64,000 nt of DNA, taken from Myxococcus landrumus. Lineage in GTDB: Bacteria > Myxococcota > Myxococcia > Myxococcales > Myxococcaceae. Positions 34,118-43,157 of the stretch are shown here, piece after piece; within the stretch, counting starts at the first letter, position 1, and each line of letters starts with the position of its first letter. The stretch lies in contig NZ_CP071091.1 of assembly GCF_017301635.1 (NCBI RefSeq), forward strand, positions 7,370,501 to 7,434,500, given 5' to 3'. Made by a program: the position numbers and the translations under genes. Below the pieces are notes generated by a model. That model did no database searches, was not told where the DNA came from, and saw only the letters and a program-made list of their open reading frames with translations.

Positions 34118-35326
34118 GTGGAGTCAATCGCTGGCGGGCCAGGAGACGCGGCCCATTCCTCGTGGCTGGAGCTCAGCGCCTCCGCCCTGCGGCACAATGT
34201 CGAGGTGTTCCGGGCGGTGGAGGGGCGCAGTGGCCCGTCGCGCGCGCTGGGGGTGGTGCTCAAGGGCAACGCCTACGGACACGGGCTCGCGCAGGTGCTG
34301 CCGCTGGTCCACGAGGGTGTGGACATCCTCTACTTCATCGCCCCCCAGGATGCGCTGAAGGTCCGCGAGCACGAGCGTGCACACGGCTTGCCTCCCAAGC
34401 AGGTGGTGGTGCTGGGCGCCGTCGGCCCCCACGAGGCGGTGGTCCTCGCGCGCGAGGGTGTGGACGTCGTGGTGGCGGACCGTGGCTGGGAAGACGCGGT
34501 GCCGGTGCTGCGCGCGGCGAGGCTGGAGCGCCCCCTGCGGGTCCACGTCCACATCGACACGGGGCTGGGCCGAGAGGGTTTCACGCTCGCTCAACTCCCC
34601 CATGAGACGCGCTTCCTCTTGGATGCGCGCGACGTGCTGGAGGTGGTGGGCGGGCTCAGCCACTTCGCCAACACGGAGGACGTGACGGAGCAGGGCTACG
34701 CGCTGGCGCAGGTGGACGCGTTCGAGACGGGGCTGGGGCTGCTCGCGGAGCAGCTCGGCGGGGGGACGACAGGACTCCAGCGGCACATCGCCGCGAGCGC
34801 CGCGTCGCTCGTGCTCCCCCGGGCTCGCTACGAGGCCCTGCGGGTGGGCATTTCACTCTACGGGCTGTGGCCGTCCGCGGAGACGCGGCTGTCCGCGCGG
34901 CTGGTGCTGGGCGAGGTCCCCGTGCTCAAGCCCGTGTTGTCGTGGCGGTGCCGCAGCCAGGTGGTGAAGTGGCTGCCCGCCAACAGCTACGTCGGCTATG
35001 GCTGCACGTACCGCACGTCGGAGCCCACGCGCATCGCGGTGCTTCCCGTGGGCTACTACGACGGCTATCCCCGGCTGGCCTCGGGCAAGGCCCACGTGCT
35101 GGTGAACGGGCGGCGGTGTCCGGTGCTGGGCCGGGTGATGATGAATCACCTCATCATCGACGTGACGCGGGCCACGGCCGATGAACGCCCCGTGACGGCC
35201 ACGCTGCTGGGGCGGGACGGAGAGGAGTCCGTCTCCGCCGATGCGCTCGCGGGCTGGGCGCAGACGATTCACTACGAGCTCGTCACGCGCCTGGGCGCGC
35301 ACCTGCGCCGCGAGGTCGTGGAGTAG
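34118..35326 (+). CDS. alr: Alanine racemase
   Basis: 402 aa. It interconverts L- and D-alanine with pyridoxal phosphate, feeding peptidoglycan synthesis. The PLP lysine is K49 in VVLKGNAYGHG; HIDTGLGREGF, LSHFANTED, the second catalytic Tyr in GYGCTYRT, and LPVGYYDGYPR are all present. The GTG at 34118 is chosen because GGAGG lies five bases before it and the length then fits; upstream GTG codons at 34103-34112 and an ATG at 33995 lack ribosome sites. It converges on the lipid A acyltransferase gene with seven bases between stops. Confidence 0.92.
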   Translation: MESIAGGPGDAAHSSWLELSASALRHNVEVFRAVEGRSGPSRALGVVLKGNAYGHGLAQVLPLVHEGVDILYFIAPQDALKVREHERAHGLPPKQVVVLGAVGPHEAVVLAREGVDVVVADRGWEDAVPVLRAARLERPLRVHVHIDTGLGREGFTLAQLPHETRFLLDARDVLEVVGGLSHFANTEDVTEQGYALAQVDAFETGLGLLAEQLGGGTTGLQRHIAASAASLVLPRARYEALRVGISLYGLWPSAETRLSARLVLGEVPVLKPVLSWRCRSQVVKWLPANSYVGYGCTYRTSEPTRIAVLPVGYYDGYPRLASGKAHVLVNGRRCPVLGRVMMNHLIIDVTRATADERPVTATLLGRDGEESVSADALAGWAQTIHYELVTRLGAHLRREVVE

Positions 35327-35333
35327 CGGACGC

Positions 35334-36377
35334 TCAGCTCTTCGCGTCCGTCCCCTCGGGCAGCGCGGACGCGACGCGCGAGGTGCTCTCCGGCTGCACC
35401 TTCCAGCGGCGGTGCAGCCACATCCACTGGTGTGGGTACTTGCGGATGCAGCGCTCCAGGGCCGCGGTGATTCGCGCGGTGTGCTCGGTGATGGGGTCCT
35501 CGCACTCGCCGGGCGCGGGGGGAGGAATGGGGCCCTCCACCTCCAGCCGGAAGCGCGCGCCCGGCTTCCCGTTGCGCACGCCCATCACCACGAACACGGG
35601 GGCACCCGTGCGCTGCGCCGCCACCGCGCAGGCGGGTGTCGTCGACGCGAGCCTTCCGAAGAACGGCACGAACACCGCCGCCTTCGCCGGCAGCGCCTGG
35701 TCCAGCAACATGAAGGGCGACTCGCCTCGCTCCACGGCGGAGGAGATTTCCATGATGGCGCCGCGCGGATAGATGAGCCCCGCGCCCACGCGCACCCGGT
35801 TCTCCGCGATGCGCGTGTTGAGCGCGCCCTTCAGCGGACGCACCAGCGCGTCGATGTGCACGCCCCACCGAATCAACATGTCCCCGAGCAGCTCCCAGTT
35901 GCCGAAGTGCGCCGTCACGATGAGCGCGCCCTTGCCAGTGGCCACTCGAGCCTTCAGCGCCTCCCACGCCTCCTCGCCCACCACGCCCTGGTCCGCCCAG
36001 TCCGGCGGCAACCGCTCCCCGGAGGGCAGCGACTCCAGCACCACCCGCGACATGTTGATGTAGGCGCCGCGAGCAATCTCTCGACGCTCCGCGTCTGTCT
36101 TTTCCGGCATCCCCTGTTCCAGGTTGTCCATCACCACGCGGCGCCGGATGCCCAGCGTGTACGCCAGATTGCCCACGAAGCGTGCGAGCGCATCGCGCGA
36201 CGCGGGAGACAGCCAGGAGATGAACGCGAAGACGAAGCGCGTCACGAACGCGGCCAGCGCGCCCGGCGGCGTGCCGACGATGCGGCGAAGGTGCTCGGCT
36301 GGCAGCTTCGGTTCGTTCGTTCGTGGGACGACGTGGTCGGAACTGGGAGCGGGAGAGGACACGGCGGCACTCCACAT
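35334..36377 (-). CDS. Lipid A biosynthesis acyltransferase (LpxL/HtrB family)
   Basis: 347 aa. It adds a secondary acyl chain to Kdo-lipid A or an equivalent lipid at the inner membrane. The hallmark HFGNWELLGDM (HX4E catalytic pair), the YPRGA and LDQALPAKAAVFVPFFG segments and the C-terminal HQWMWLHRRWK are present. A hydrophobic N-terminal helix (VFAFISWLSPAS) follows an extended, Ser/Pro-rich start. The ATG at 36377 is used; the true start could be internal because the first 30 residues are not conserved in the family. It is divergent from the aminopeptidase gene. Confidence 0.85.
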   Translation of the reverse strand: MWSAAVSSPAPSSDHVVPRTNEPKLPAEHLRRIVGTPPGALAAFVTRFVFAFISWLSPASRDALARFVGNLAYTLGIRRRVVMDNLEQGMPEKTDAERREIARGAYINMSRVVLESLPSGERLPPDWADQGVVGEEAWEALKARVATGKGALIVTAHFGNWELLGDMLIRWGVHIDALVRPLKGALNTRIAENRVRVGAGLIYPRGAIMEISSAVERGESPFMLLDQALPAKAAVFVPFFGRLASTTPACAVAAQRTGAPVFVVMGVRNGKPGARFRLEVEGPIPPPAPGECEDPITEHTARITAALERCIRKYPHQWMWLHRRWKVQPESTSRVASALPEGTDAKS

Positions 36378-36455
36378 CGAAGCGGGGCTCCCGGCAAGGA
36401 CACTCTCATGCTCATCGCTACCCTGGTTGCCTTGCCTTGGGCCACACTGCGCGCC

Positions 36456-39203
36456 ATGCCCAATCTGCTCCGACCGGTGGCGCTGGCCACCGTTGCCTTG
36501 CTCACCGCGTGTGGTGCTCGGCAGAACCCTCCTGTCTCCGAGTCCGCCGCGGTGGCACCCGCTCCCGTGACGCCCGCGGCGGCCCCCGCGCCCACGCCTC
36601 CCACGCTGCGGCTTCCCAAGGACGTGCGCCCCAGCGACTACGCCGTGGAGCTCACGCTGGACCCGAAGGCCGCCGCCTTCCAGGGGACCGTGGACATCCG
36701 CCTGGATGTCGTGAAGCCAACATCTGTCGTGTGGCTGCATGGCAAGGAGCTCACGGTGAAGCAGGCCACGCTGATGCAGGCGGGGGCCTCCATCGACGTG
36801 ACGCCGCTGAAGAGCGAGGAGGGCGACTTCCTCGGCTTCTCGCTGGCGAAGCCGCTGGCGGTGGGCACCGCGAAGCTGCGCGTGGTGTACGACGGCGTCG
36901 CCTCCGAGCGGGAGAATGACGGTGCCTTCCGCGTCAACGAGGGCGGCGACTGGTACGTCTACACGCAGTTCGAGCCCATCGACGCGCGCCGCGTCTTCCC
37001 CTGCTTCGACGAGCCCGAATACAAGGTGCCCTGGCAGTTCACCTTCCACGTGCCCGCGGGCAACGTGGCCGTCACCAACACGCCGCAGCTGGCGGAGGAG
37101 GCCCGTCCGGACGGAGGCCGCACCTTCCGCTTCGCGCGCACGCAGCCCTTGCCCAGCTACCTCATCGCCTTCGGCGTGGGCCCGTTCGACTTCCTTCCCG
37201 CCGCGGACTCCGGGCAGAAGAAGGTGAAGACGCGCATCATCACCCCGCGAGGCCGCGCCGTCGAAGGCACCTACGCCGCGCAGGCGACGCCCGAAATCCT
37301 CGCCGCGCTGGAGGACTACTTCGGCATCCCCTACGCGTACGAGAAGCTGGACATCATCGCGGTGCCGCTGCTCGGCGGCGCCATGGAGCACCCGGGCCTG
37401 GTGACGTTCAACTCGCGGCTCATCCTGTCCCGGCCGGAGGAGGACTCGCTCAGCCGTCAGCGCGCCTTCTCGGAGACGCAGATGCACGAGCTGGGGCACC
37501 AGTGGTTCGGCAACCTCGTCACGCTGGCCTGGTGGGATGACCTGTGGCTCAACGAGTCCTTCGCGTCGTGGGTCACCCCGCGCATCATCGAGTCGTGGCG
37601 GCCCACGTGGGGCTCGGCGGTGGAGCGGGTGCAGGACCGCAGCCGCTCCCTGGACGCCGACAGCCTCCTGTCCGCGCGTCGCATCCACCAGCCCATCGCC
37701 TCCGCGCATGACATCCACGGCGCCTTCGATGGAATCACCTACGGCAAGGGCTCCGCGGTCCTCACGATGACGGAGGAGTGGCTGGGCCGCGAGGTGTTCC
37801 GCCGAGGCATCCAGCGCTTCATGCGCAAGCATGCGCACGGCAACGCCACCGCGAAGGACTTCACGGACGCGCTGTCGGCGGAGGCCGGCCAGGACGTGAC
37901 GGGCGTGCTGGAGAAGTTCCTGGACCAGACGGGCGCGCCGCTCGTCACCGCCTCGCTGGAGTGCGGCGCGGGTCAGCCCAAGGTGGTCCTCACCCAGCAG
38001 CACTACCTGCGGCTGGGCTCGAAGGCGCAGGCGCCCCAGTCCTGGAAGGTGCCCGTGTGCGTGAAGTACGCGGTGGGCACCAAGGACGCGAAGGCCTGCA
38101 CGGTGCTGGAGGGTGAGCGCACCGAAGTCTCGCTGAAGGAGGCGAAGTCGTGCCCGGCCTGGGTCTTCCCCAACGCGGATGGCGCGGGCTACTTCCGGAT
38201 GCGGCTGGAAGGCGAGGCCGCGACGAAGCTGGCGAAGTCGGGCATGGGCAAGCTGTCGCGCGCGGAGCGGGTGGCGCTGATGGGCGACACGCGGGCCCTG
38301 GCCCTGGCCGGGGCGATTCCCGCCTCGGAGGCGCTGGCGCTGGCGGCGCGCATGGCGCAGGACGAGGACCGCGTCGTCGTCGAGGGCTCCACGGAGATGC
38401 TGGACCTGGTGAGCGCGCGGCTCCTGCCGGAGTCGAAGTGGCCGGACCGCGAGCGCTTCATGCGCGAGACGTATGGCCCGCGGGCCCGGAAGCTGGGCTT
38501 CGTCTCGCGCAAAGGCGAGAGCGAGGACACGCGCCTGTTGCGCTCGAGCGTGATGTGGCGGGCGGCCCGCGACGGCGGAGACCCGCAGCTCGTCGCCCAG
38601 GCGCGCGTGCTCGCGGACAAGTGGCTGACGGACAAGAACGCGGTGGAGCCGGAGATGGTGAACACGGTGCTGGCCATCGCCGCGGGCCACGGGGACGCGG
38701 CCTTCCTGGACAAGCTCATCACGGCGGTGCGCACGGAGAAGACGCGCGCCACGCGCCAGCGGCTCCTCCAGGCGCTGAGCAACTTCCGCGACCCGGAGCT
38801 GGTGAAGCGCATCCTCCCGCTCGTCTTCGACAAGGCGCTGGACCCGCGTGAGTCCTTCTGGATGGTGTACGGCGCCACCCAGAACGTGCGCACGCAGCAG
38901 TTGGCCTTCGACTTCGTGAAGGCGAACTACGACAAGCTGGTGGGGGACTCTCCTGACGCGCTGCTCCCCCGGGAGATGGCCAGCGCCATGACCTACGTGG
39001 GGCAGCCGCTCTGCACCATCGAGGGGCGCCAGGAGATTGCCGACTTCTTCACCACGCGCAACGAGAAGACCCCGGGGGGGCCTCGTACGCTGGCGCAGGT
39101 GTTGGAGTCCGTGGACCAGTGCGTCGCCCTGAAGGCGGCGCAGGGGGCCAGCATCGAGTCCTTCCTCACCCGTCCGCCGCCGAGCCAGGCCCGGGCGAAC
39201 TAG
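36456..39203 (+). CDS. M1 family metallo-aminopeptidase lipoprotein
   Basis: 915 aa. Signal peptide with lipobox LLTAC, so it is lipid-anchored to the envelope. The exopeptidase box is GGAMEH (307-312; the usual Asn of GAMEN is His). The zinc site is H344-E-L-G-H348 with the third ligand E367 in NESFASW. A YGKGSAVL segment holds the transition-state Tyr. The C-terminal ERAP1-like helical domain (residues 560-915) is complete. It removes N-terminal residues from peptides. The start follows GCGCC with no strong ribosome site; ATG 36408 is an alternative, but 36456 gives the best signal peptide. Confidence 0.9.
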   Translation: MPNLLRPVALATVALLTACGARQNPPVSESAAVAPAPVTPAAAPAPTPPTLRLPKDVRPSDYAVELTLDPKAAAFQGTVDIRLDVVKPTSVVWLHGKELTVKQATLMQAGASIDVTPLKSEEGDFLGFSLAKPLAVGTAKLRVVYDGVASERENDGAFRVNEGGDWYVYTQFEPIDARRVFPCFDEPEYKVPWQFTFHVPAGNVAVTNTPQLAEEARPDGGRTFRFARTQPLPSYLIAFGVGPFDFLPAADSGQKKVKTRIITPRGRAVEGTYAAQATPEILAALEDYFGIPYAYEKLDIIAVPLLGGAMEHPGLVTFNSRLILSRPEEDSLSRQRAFSETQMHELGHQWFGNLVTLAWWDDLWLNESFASWVTPRIIESWRPTWGSAVERVQDRSRSLDADSLLSARRIHQPIASAHDIHGAFDGITYGKGSAVLTMTEEWLGREVFRRGIQRFMRKHAHGNATAKDFTDALSAEAGQDVTGVLEKFLDQTGAPLVTASLECGAGQPKVVLTQQHYLRLGSKAQAPQSWKVPVCVKYAVGTKDAKACTVLEGERTEVSLKEAKSCPAWVFPNADGAGYFRMRLEGEAATKLAKSGMGKLSRAERVALMGDTRALALAGAIPASEALALAARMAQDEDRVVVEGSTEMLDLVSARLLPESKWPDRERFMRETYGPRARKLGFVSRKGESEDTRLLRSSVMWRAARDGGDPQLVAQARVLADKWLTDKNAVEPEMVNTVLAIAAGHGDAAFLDKLITAVRTEKTRATRQRLLQALSNFRDPELVKRILPLVFDKALDPRESFWMVYGATQNVRTQQLAFDFVKANYDKLVGDSPDALLPREMASAMTYVGQPLCTIEGRQEIADFFTTRNEKTPGGPRTLAQVLESVDQCVALKAAQGASIESFLTRPPPSQARAN

Positions 39204-39216
39204 CGACGAAGCCACG

Positions 39217-39248
39217 CCGGGAGCCCTCTTCTGGGCAGGGGCTCCCGG
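39217..39248. terminator. Strong stem-loop between convergent genes, likely bidirectional terminator
   Basis: CCGGGAGCCC (39217-39226) pairs perfectly with GGGCTCCCGG (39239-39248) around a 12-base loop. GCCAC (39211-39215) and GTGGC (39251-39255) extend the stem further with one mismatch. It sits in the 69 bases between the convergent aminopeptidase and enoyl-CoA hydratase stops. No long T run follows, which is usual in high-GC genomes. Confidence 0.7.
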
Positions 39249-39272
39249 TGGTGGCTTTCGCGAGTGTCGGCG

Positions 39273-40025
39273 CTACTTCCGGCCGCGCGACATGAAGGCC
39301 ATGAAGGCTTCCTGCGCCTCCGTGGAGCCCAGGCGCTCGATGAACTTCGCGCCCTCGCGCGCGAGCGTGGCGTGGGTCTCCGCGCGCAGGGGCGCACGCA
39401 TCAGCTCCTTCGTCACGCGCACGGCCTCGGCGGGACGGGAGGCCAGGGTGCGGGCGCGCTCGTTCGCCACCTCGTGGAGGCTGGCGTCGGGCACCACCTT
39501 GTTGACGATGCCGGCGCGCTGCGCGGTCGCCGCGTCGAAGGGCTCGCCGAACAGGAGCAGCTCGCTGGCGAGCGCGTAGCCGGCCATGCGCGGCAGCAGC
39601 AGGCTGCTGGCGCCCTCGGCACACAGGCCCAACTGCACGAAGGGCATGTGGAAGCGCGCGCGCTCGCTGGCCACGACGTAATCACAGTGCAGCAGCATCG
39701 TCGTGCCGATGCCCACCGCGGGGCCGTCCACCGCCGCCACCACCGGCATGGGCGCGTCCACCAGTGCCTTGAGGAAGAGGAACACCGCGCTGTCCTCGCC
39801 CGCGGGCGGGTGCTCCATGAAGTCGCCGATGTCATTGCCCGCCGTGAAGACGGTGCCCGCGCCCGTGAGCAGCACCACGCGGACCTCCGCGTCGGTGGCC
39901 GCCTGCTTGAGCGCGTGGGTGGCCGCCTCGTACATGGCATGCGTGAAGGCGTTCTTCTTCTCGGGCCGGTTGAAGGTGAGGGTGAGGACCCCCGCTTCCC
40001 GCTTCGTCAGCAACGTGTCGGACAT
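39273..40025 (-). CDS. Enoyl-CoA hydratase/isomerase (crotonase) family protein
   Basis: 250 aa. The oxyanion-hole segments FTAGNDIGDF and GPAVGIGTTMLLHCDYVVAS and the C-terminal AFMAFMSRGRK define the crotonase fold, which hydrates or isomerises enoyl-CoA thioesters in fatty-acid breakdown. In place of the hydratase Glu pair it reads LGLCAEGASS and LLPRMAGYA, so an isomerase-like or other reaction is possible. Standard family length. The ATG at 40025 starts the message, with 119 bases upstream before the neighbouring gene. Confidence 0.85.
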   Translation of the reverse strand: MSDTLLTKREAGVLTLTFNRPEKKNAFTHAMYEAATHALKQAATDAEVRVVLLTGAGTVFTAGNDIGDFMEHPPAGEDSAVFLFLKALVDAPMPVVAAVDGPAVGIGTTMLLHCDYVVASERARFHMPFVQLGLCAEGASSLLLPRMAGYALASELLLFGEPFDAATAQRAGIVNKVVPDASLHEVANERARTLASRPAEAVRVTKELMRAPLRAETHATLAREGAKFIERLGSTEAQEAFMAFMSRGRK

Positions 40026-40144
40026 GATGGCGGCAGCCTAACCGAGTCCGTCCGGCATGCGGGCCCAAGTTGAAGCCTGGCTTGCCCCTCGGCTGGCTCC
40101 GAGGGGACGTTCCGGGCGTGGGTCCGCTGCACCCGACTTGTCTC

Positions 40145-41041
40145 TCAGGGCCTCAGCGCGCGAGCCACCAGCGGCGCGAGCGTCACCACATGGTGAGGGA
40201 AGGGCAGTCCCGAGGGCGGCTCCACGCTGTCGGTGGCGACCAGGTTGCCCAGGGGCAGCGCCTTCAGCCGCTCCAGCGCGGGGCCCACCAGCAGCGCGTG
40301 GGTGGTGACCACCGTCAGGTCGTCCGCGCAGCCCGCCTCGCGCAGCGTCCCCGCCGCCGCCACGAGCGTGCCGCCCGTCGACACCATGTCATCCACGAGG
40401 ATGGGGCGCTTGCCCCGCACTTCGCCCATGAGGCCGCTGGCGTGGACCTCGTCGCCGCTCAGTCGCACCTTGTGAATCACCGCCCACGGGCGGCCGAGCA
40501 GCCGGGCCAGTGCCTCCGCGCGCTTCACCGCGCCCAGGTCCGGCGCCACCACCACGGACGTGTCCGTCACCTGGGGCCGCAGCGCCTCCGCCAGCAGGGG
40601 CAGCGCGGTGAGGTGCTCCAGCGGCGCGCCGAAGCAGCCCTCCAGCGCGGGGCTGTGCAGGTCCACCACCATCACCCGCGAGAAGCGGCCCTGCGTCAGC
40701 ATGTCCGCCACCAGCCGGCCGCCCAGCGGCTCACCGGGCTTCGCGCGCCGGTCCTGCCGCGCGTAGCCCAGGTACGGCACCACCGCCTCCAGTCGCGCCG
40801 CGCCGGCCCGCCAGCACGCATCCGCCATCAACAGCAGCTCCAGCAGGTGCTCACCCGCGGGCGGCGTCAGGGATTGCACCAGCACCACGGTGCGACCGCG
40901 CACGGTGGTGGGGACTTCCAGGTGCATCTCTCCATCCGGAAAGCGCTCGAAGTGGCAGTCAGTGGGCGCCACGCCCAGGGCTCGGGCGAGCTCCCGTCCC
41001 AGGTGAGGGCTGGCGGTACCGGTGATGAGGATGGGGTCCAT
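40145..41041 (-). CDS. Ribose-phosphate pyrophosphokinase (PRPP synthetase)
   Basis: 298 aa. It makes PRPP from ribose 5-phosphate and ATP. FPDGEMHLEVP is the N-terminal ATP site, PYLGYARQDRRA the flexible loop, VDLHSPALEGCF the ribose-phosphate part, and VDDMVSTGGTL the PRPP-binding loop. It is slightly shorter than the classical 315-aa enzyme and may be a second PRPP synthetase of the genome. It diverges from a phosphoribosyltransferase gene 140 bases away, and that enzyme consumes PRPP. Confidence 0.9.
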   Translation of the reverse strand: MDPILITGTASPHLGRELARALGVAPTDCHFERFPDGEMHLEVPTTVRGRTVVLVQSLTPPAGEHLLELLLMADACWRAGAARLEAVVPYLGYARQDRRAKPGEPLGGRLVADMLTQGRFSRVMVVDLHSPALEGCFGAPLEHLTALPLLAEALRPQVTDTSVVVAPDLGAVKRAEALARLLGRPWAVIHKVRLSGDEVHASGLMGEVRGKRPILVDDMVSTGGTLVAAAGTLREAGCADDLTVVTTHALLVGPALERLKALPLGNLVATDSVEPPSGLPFPHHVVTLAPLVARALRP

Positions 41042-41181
41042 ATGCCCACACCCTAGCGCGGCCAGCGGACATGGGCGCGCTCTGCGGCTCCCGAAGCGGG
41101 CATCCAGGAAGGCCGCTGCCCACCCCTTCGCCGCCAGCGGGGCGGGGCGTGCTTTTCCTTGAGGGGACGAGGAGGTCGACG

Positions 41182-41868
41182 ATGCGGTTTCGCGACAGGG
41201 CCGACGCGGGGCGGCGGCTGGCGGCCATGCTCCTTCCCTTCCGGGGGACGGACGTGCGCGTGTTGGGGTTGGCCCGGGGAGGACTCCGGGTGGCGTACGA
41301 GGTGGCGCGCGCGCTGGAGGTGCCCATGGACGTCTGGGTGTCGAGGCGGCTCACCATTCCCGGTAGGGCGCTGACCTTGGGCGCGGTGTCGGAAGGCGGC
41401 AGCCAGTTCCTGCTCTCCGATGCGATGCGGCTGGCGCCCCTGCCCAGGCCGAAGCTGGAGGGGCTGATTCGCGACGAGCAGGACGAAGTGGAGGCGCAGG
41501 TGCGAAGGCTGCGCGGACGCCCGCCTCCAGAGGTGTCCGGCTCCACCGTGTTGCTGGTGGATGACGGCGTGCTGACGGGTGCGTCCGCCGCCGCCGCGCT
41601 CCGAGCGCTGGGCCCGCTGCACCCAGGCCGCAAGGTGCTGGCCACGCCGGTGGCCTCGACGCGAGGGCTGGAGGTGGTGCGCCCCGAGGCGGACCAGGTG
41701 GTGTGCGTCTGGACAGAGCCCGGGCTGCGCTCCGTGGCGGAGGCGTATGAAGACTTCCGCGCCTTCCCGGACGTGGAGCTGCAGAACCTCATCGAGCGCT
41801 CGGGCCAGCCGCCGTGGCGCTCGCACGCGGTGACGGAGTCCGCGGACTCGGGCGGCTCCTGGATGTGA
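41182..41868 (+). CDS. Phosphoribosyltransferase-like protein
   Basis: 228 aa. The fold of type I phosphoribosyltransferases is shown by VRVLGLARGGLRVAYEVA at the N-terminus and the PRPP loop VLLVDDGVLTGASAAAAL. This group (erythromycin-esterase-linked or 'predicted phosphoribosyltransferase') occurs widely with unknown substrate. The ATG at 41182 follows GAGGAGG. The 140-base divergent region with the PRPP synthetase gene shows no distinct motif beyond the ribosome site. Confidence 0.82.
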   Translation: MRFRDRADAGRRLAAMLLPFRGTDVRVLGLARGGLRVAYEVARALEVPMDVWVSRRLTIPGRALTLGAVSEGGSQFLLSDAMRLAPLPRPKLEGLIRDEQDEVEAQVRRLRGRPPPEVSGSTVLLVDDGVLTGASAAAALRALGPLHPGRKVLATPVASTRGLEVVRPEADQVVCVWTEPGLRSVAEAYEDFRAFPDVELQNLIERSGQPPWRSHAVTESADSGGSWM

Positions 41869-42027
41869 CGCCGGGAGGCTCGGGACAGGCTGCCGCCAAC
41901 CGGGGAGCGCCCGACGGACCGGCCGTACGCTGGAGCGCGGACGGCCGGTGGAGCGCCGAGTGCGAGGTGCACAGCGGACCCGAGCATTGACGCCCCGCAT
42001 GGACGCGCGGGCTGCTATAGGCGGGGG

Positions 42028-42579
42028 ATGCGTTCGCGTGAACCCCGCTTTGTCTGGCTGGACCTGGAGATGACCGGCCTGGACCCAGAGTCGTGCGCCA
42101 TCATCGAGATTGGCGTCATCATCACCGGCCCGGACCTGCGCCCGCTCGCGGAGTTCGAGCGAGTCATCTGGCAGCCGGAGGAAGTGCTCCTGCGGATGGA
42201 GCCGGTGGTGAAGGAGATGCACACGCGCAACGGCCTGCTCGAAAAGGTGCGCGCGTCCACCCTGTCCCTGCGGGTGGTGGAGAAGGAAGTGACGGCGCTG
42301 GTGGCCGAGCACTGCGACGTGGGCGAGGGCGTGCTGGCGGGCAACTCCATCCACACCGACCGCCGCTTCCTGTTCCAGTACATGCCCATGCTGGACCGCT
42401 ACCTGCACTACCGCATGGTGGACGTGACGAGCCTCAAGGTGCTCACGCGCGCCTGGTATCCGAACCTGGTGGAGCCGCGCAAGCCGCCCTCCGGGCACAC
42501 CGCGCTGGCGGACCTGCGCTCCAGCATCAACGAGCTCCAGTACTACCGGGACGTCCTCTTCCGCGCGACGCCGGGCTGA
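42028..42579 (+). CDS. orn: Oligoribonuclease
   Basis: 183 aa. It degrades dinucleotides and short RNA from 3' to 5', ending RNA and cyclic-di-GMP turnover. The DEDD exonuclease residues are D12 and E14 (WLDLEMTGLD), the Asp in NSIHTDRRFL, and the final Asp/His in SGHTALADLRSSI. Length and motifs fit Orn closely. An extended -10-like TGCTATAGG (42013-42021) ends seven bases before the ATG, so the message may be nearly leaderless. Confidence 0.93.
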   Translation: MRSREPRFVWLDLEMTGLDPESCAIIEIGVIITGPDLRPLAEFERVIWQPEEVLLRMEPVVKEMHTRNGLLEKVRASTLSLRVVEKEVTALVAEHCDVGEGVLAGNSIHTDRRFLFQYMPMLDRYLHYRMVDVTSLKVLTRAWYPNLVEPRKPPSGHTALADLRSSINELQYYRDVLFRATPG

Positions 42580-42604
42580 GCGCCGAGCGCCACGGGGCCC
42601 CCAC

Positions 42605-42967
42605 TCAATCCTGGGGGCCTCCGAGCAGCTCGGCGATGGTGTCCAGGAGCAGGTCCAGTTCGAAGGGCTTGGCCAGGAAGCGCGCGCTGGAGCGGCGCTC
42701 CTCCTCGGAGATGCGCCCCGCGCTCATGACCACCACGGGGATGGCGCGCAGCGCGGGGTCATCGCGCATGCGGCGCAGCATCTCCCGCCCGTCCATCACC
42801 GGCATCATCAAGTCGAGAAGCACCAGGTCTGGCCGGACTTCGGCCATGCGCTGAAGTCCCTCCGCGCCGTTGAAGGCGGTGAGGATGCCGTACCCCTCCA
42901 CGGAGAGGATGTCCTGGAGGGCCTCGACGATGGCCAGCTCGTCATCGACGATGAGCAGCCGCTTCAT
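42605..42967 (-). CDS. Single-domain response regulator (receiver only)
   Basis: 120 aa, a complete CheY-like receiver with no output domain. Acidic pocket at D8-D9 (LIVDDE), phospho-acceptor D52 (LLDLMMP), Ser/Thr position in VVVMSA and the lysine in FLAKPFEL. It could relay phosphate or control motility or a kinase by contact. No kinase is adjacent. The ATG at 42967 has GGGAGGG upstream. The 190 bases between it and the acyl-CoA ligase stop hold its promoter; no motif stands out. Confidence 0.9.
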   Translation of the reverse strand: MKRLLIVDDELAIVEALQDILSVEGYGILTAFNGAEGLQRMAEVRPDLVLLDLMMPVMDGREMLRRMRDDPALRAIPVVVMSAGRISEEERRSSARFLAKPFELDLLLDTIAELLGGPQD

Positions 42968-43157
42968 CGATGCCCACCCTCCCTTCGCGAGGAGTCACCA
43001 CGCGGGGCGCGGGCCTCGGGCGCCCAGGCCCTTGCCGCCCCAGGGCCCCAAGGTAGGACACGGCTCGGCGCCGCACACGGATTTGAGCGCGGTGTGTTCG
43101 GAATACTGCGCTGGACCCCCGGACCACCACCCGCCACCCCCTCTGTCACGAAGTGCT

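Noticed and set aside
35334..39215. Long leftward frame of 1293 codons through the aminopeptidase gene
   Set aside because: Only its last 347 codons resemble a protein (LpxL-like); the rest mirrors the clear M1 peptidase on the other strand.
41987..42021. Sigma-70 promoter TTGACG...TATAGG before orn
   Set aside because: The gap is 23 bases, too long for a standard -35/-10 pair; only the extended -10 part is mentioned.
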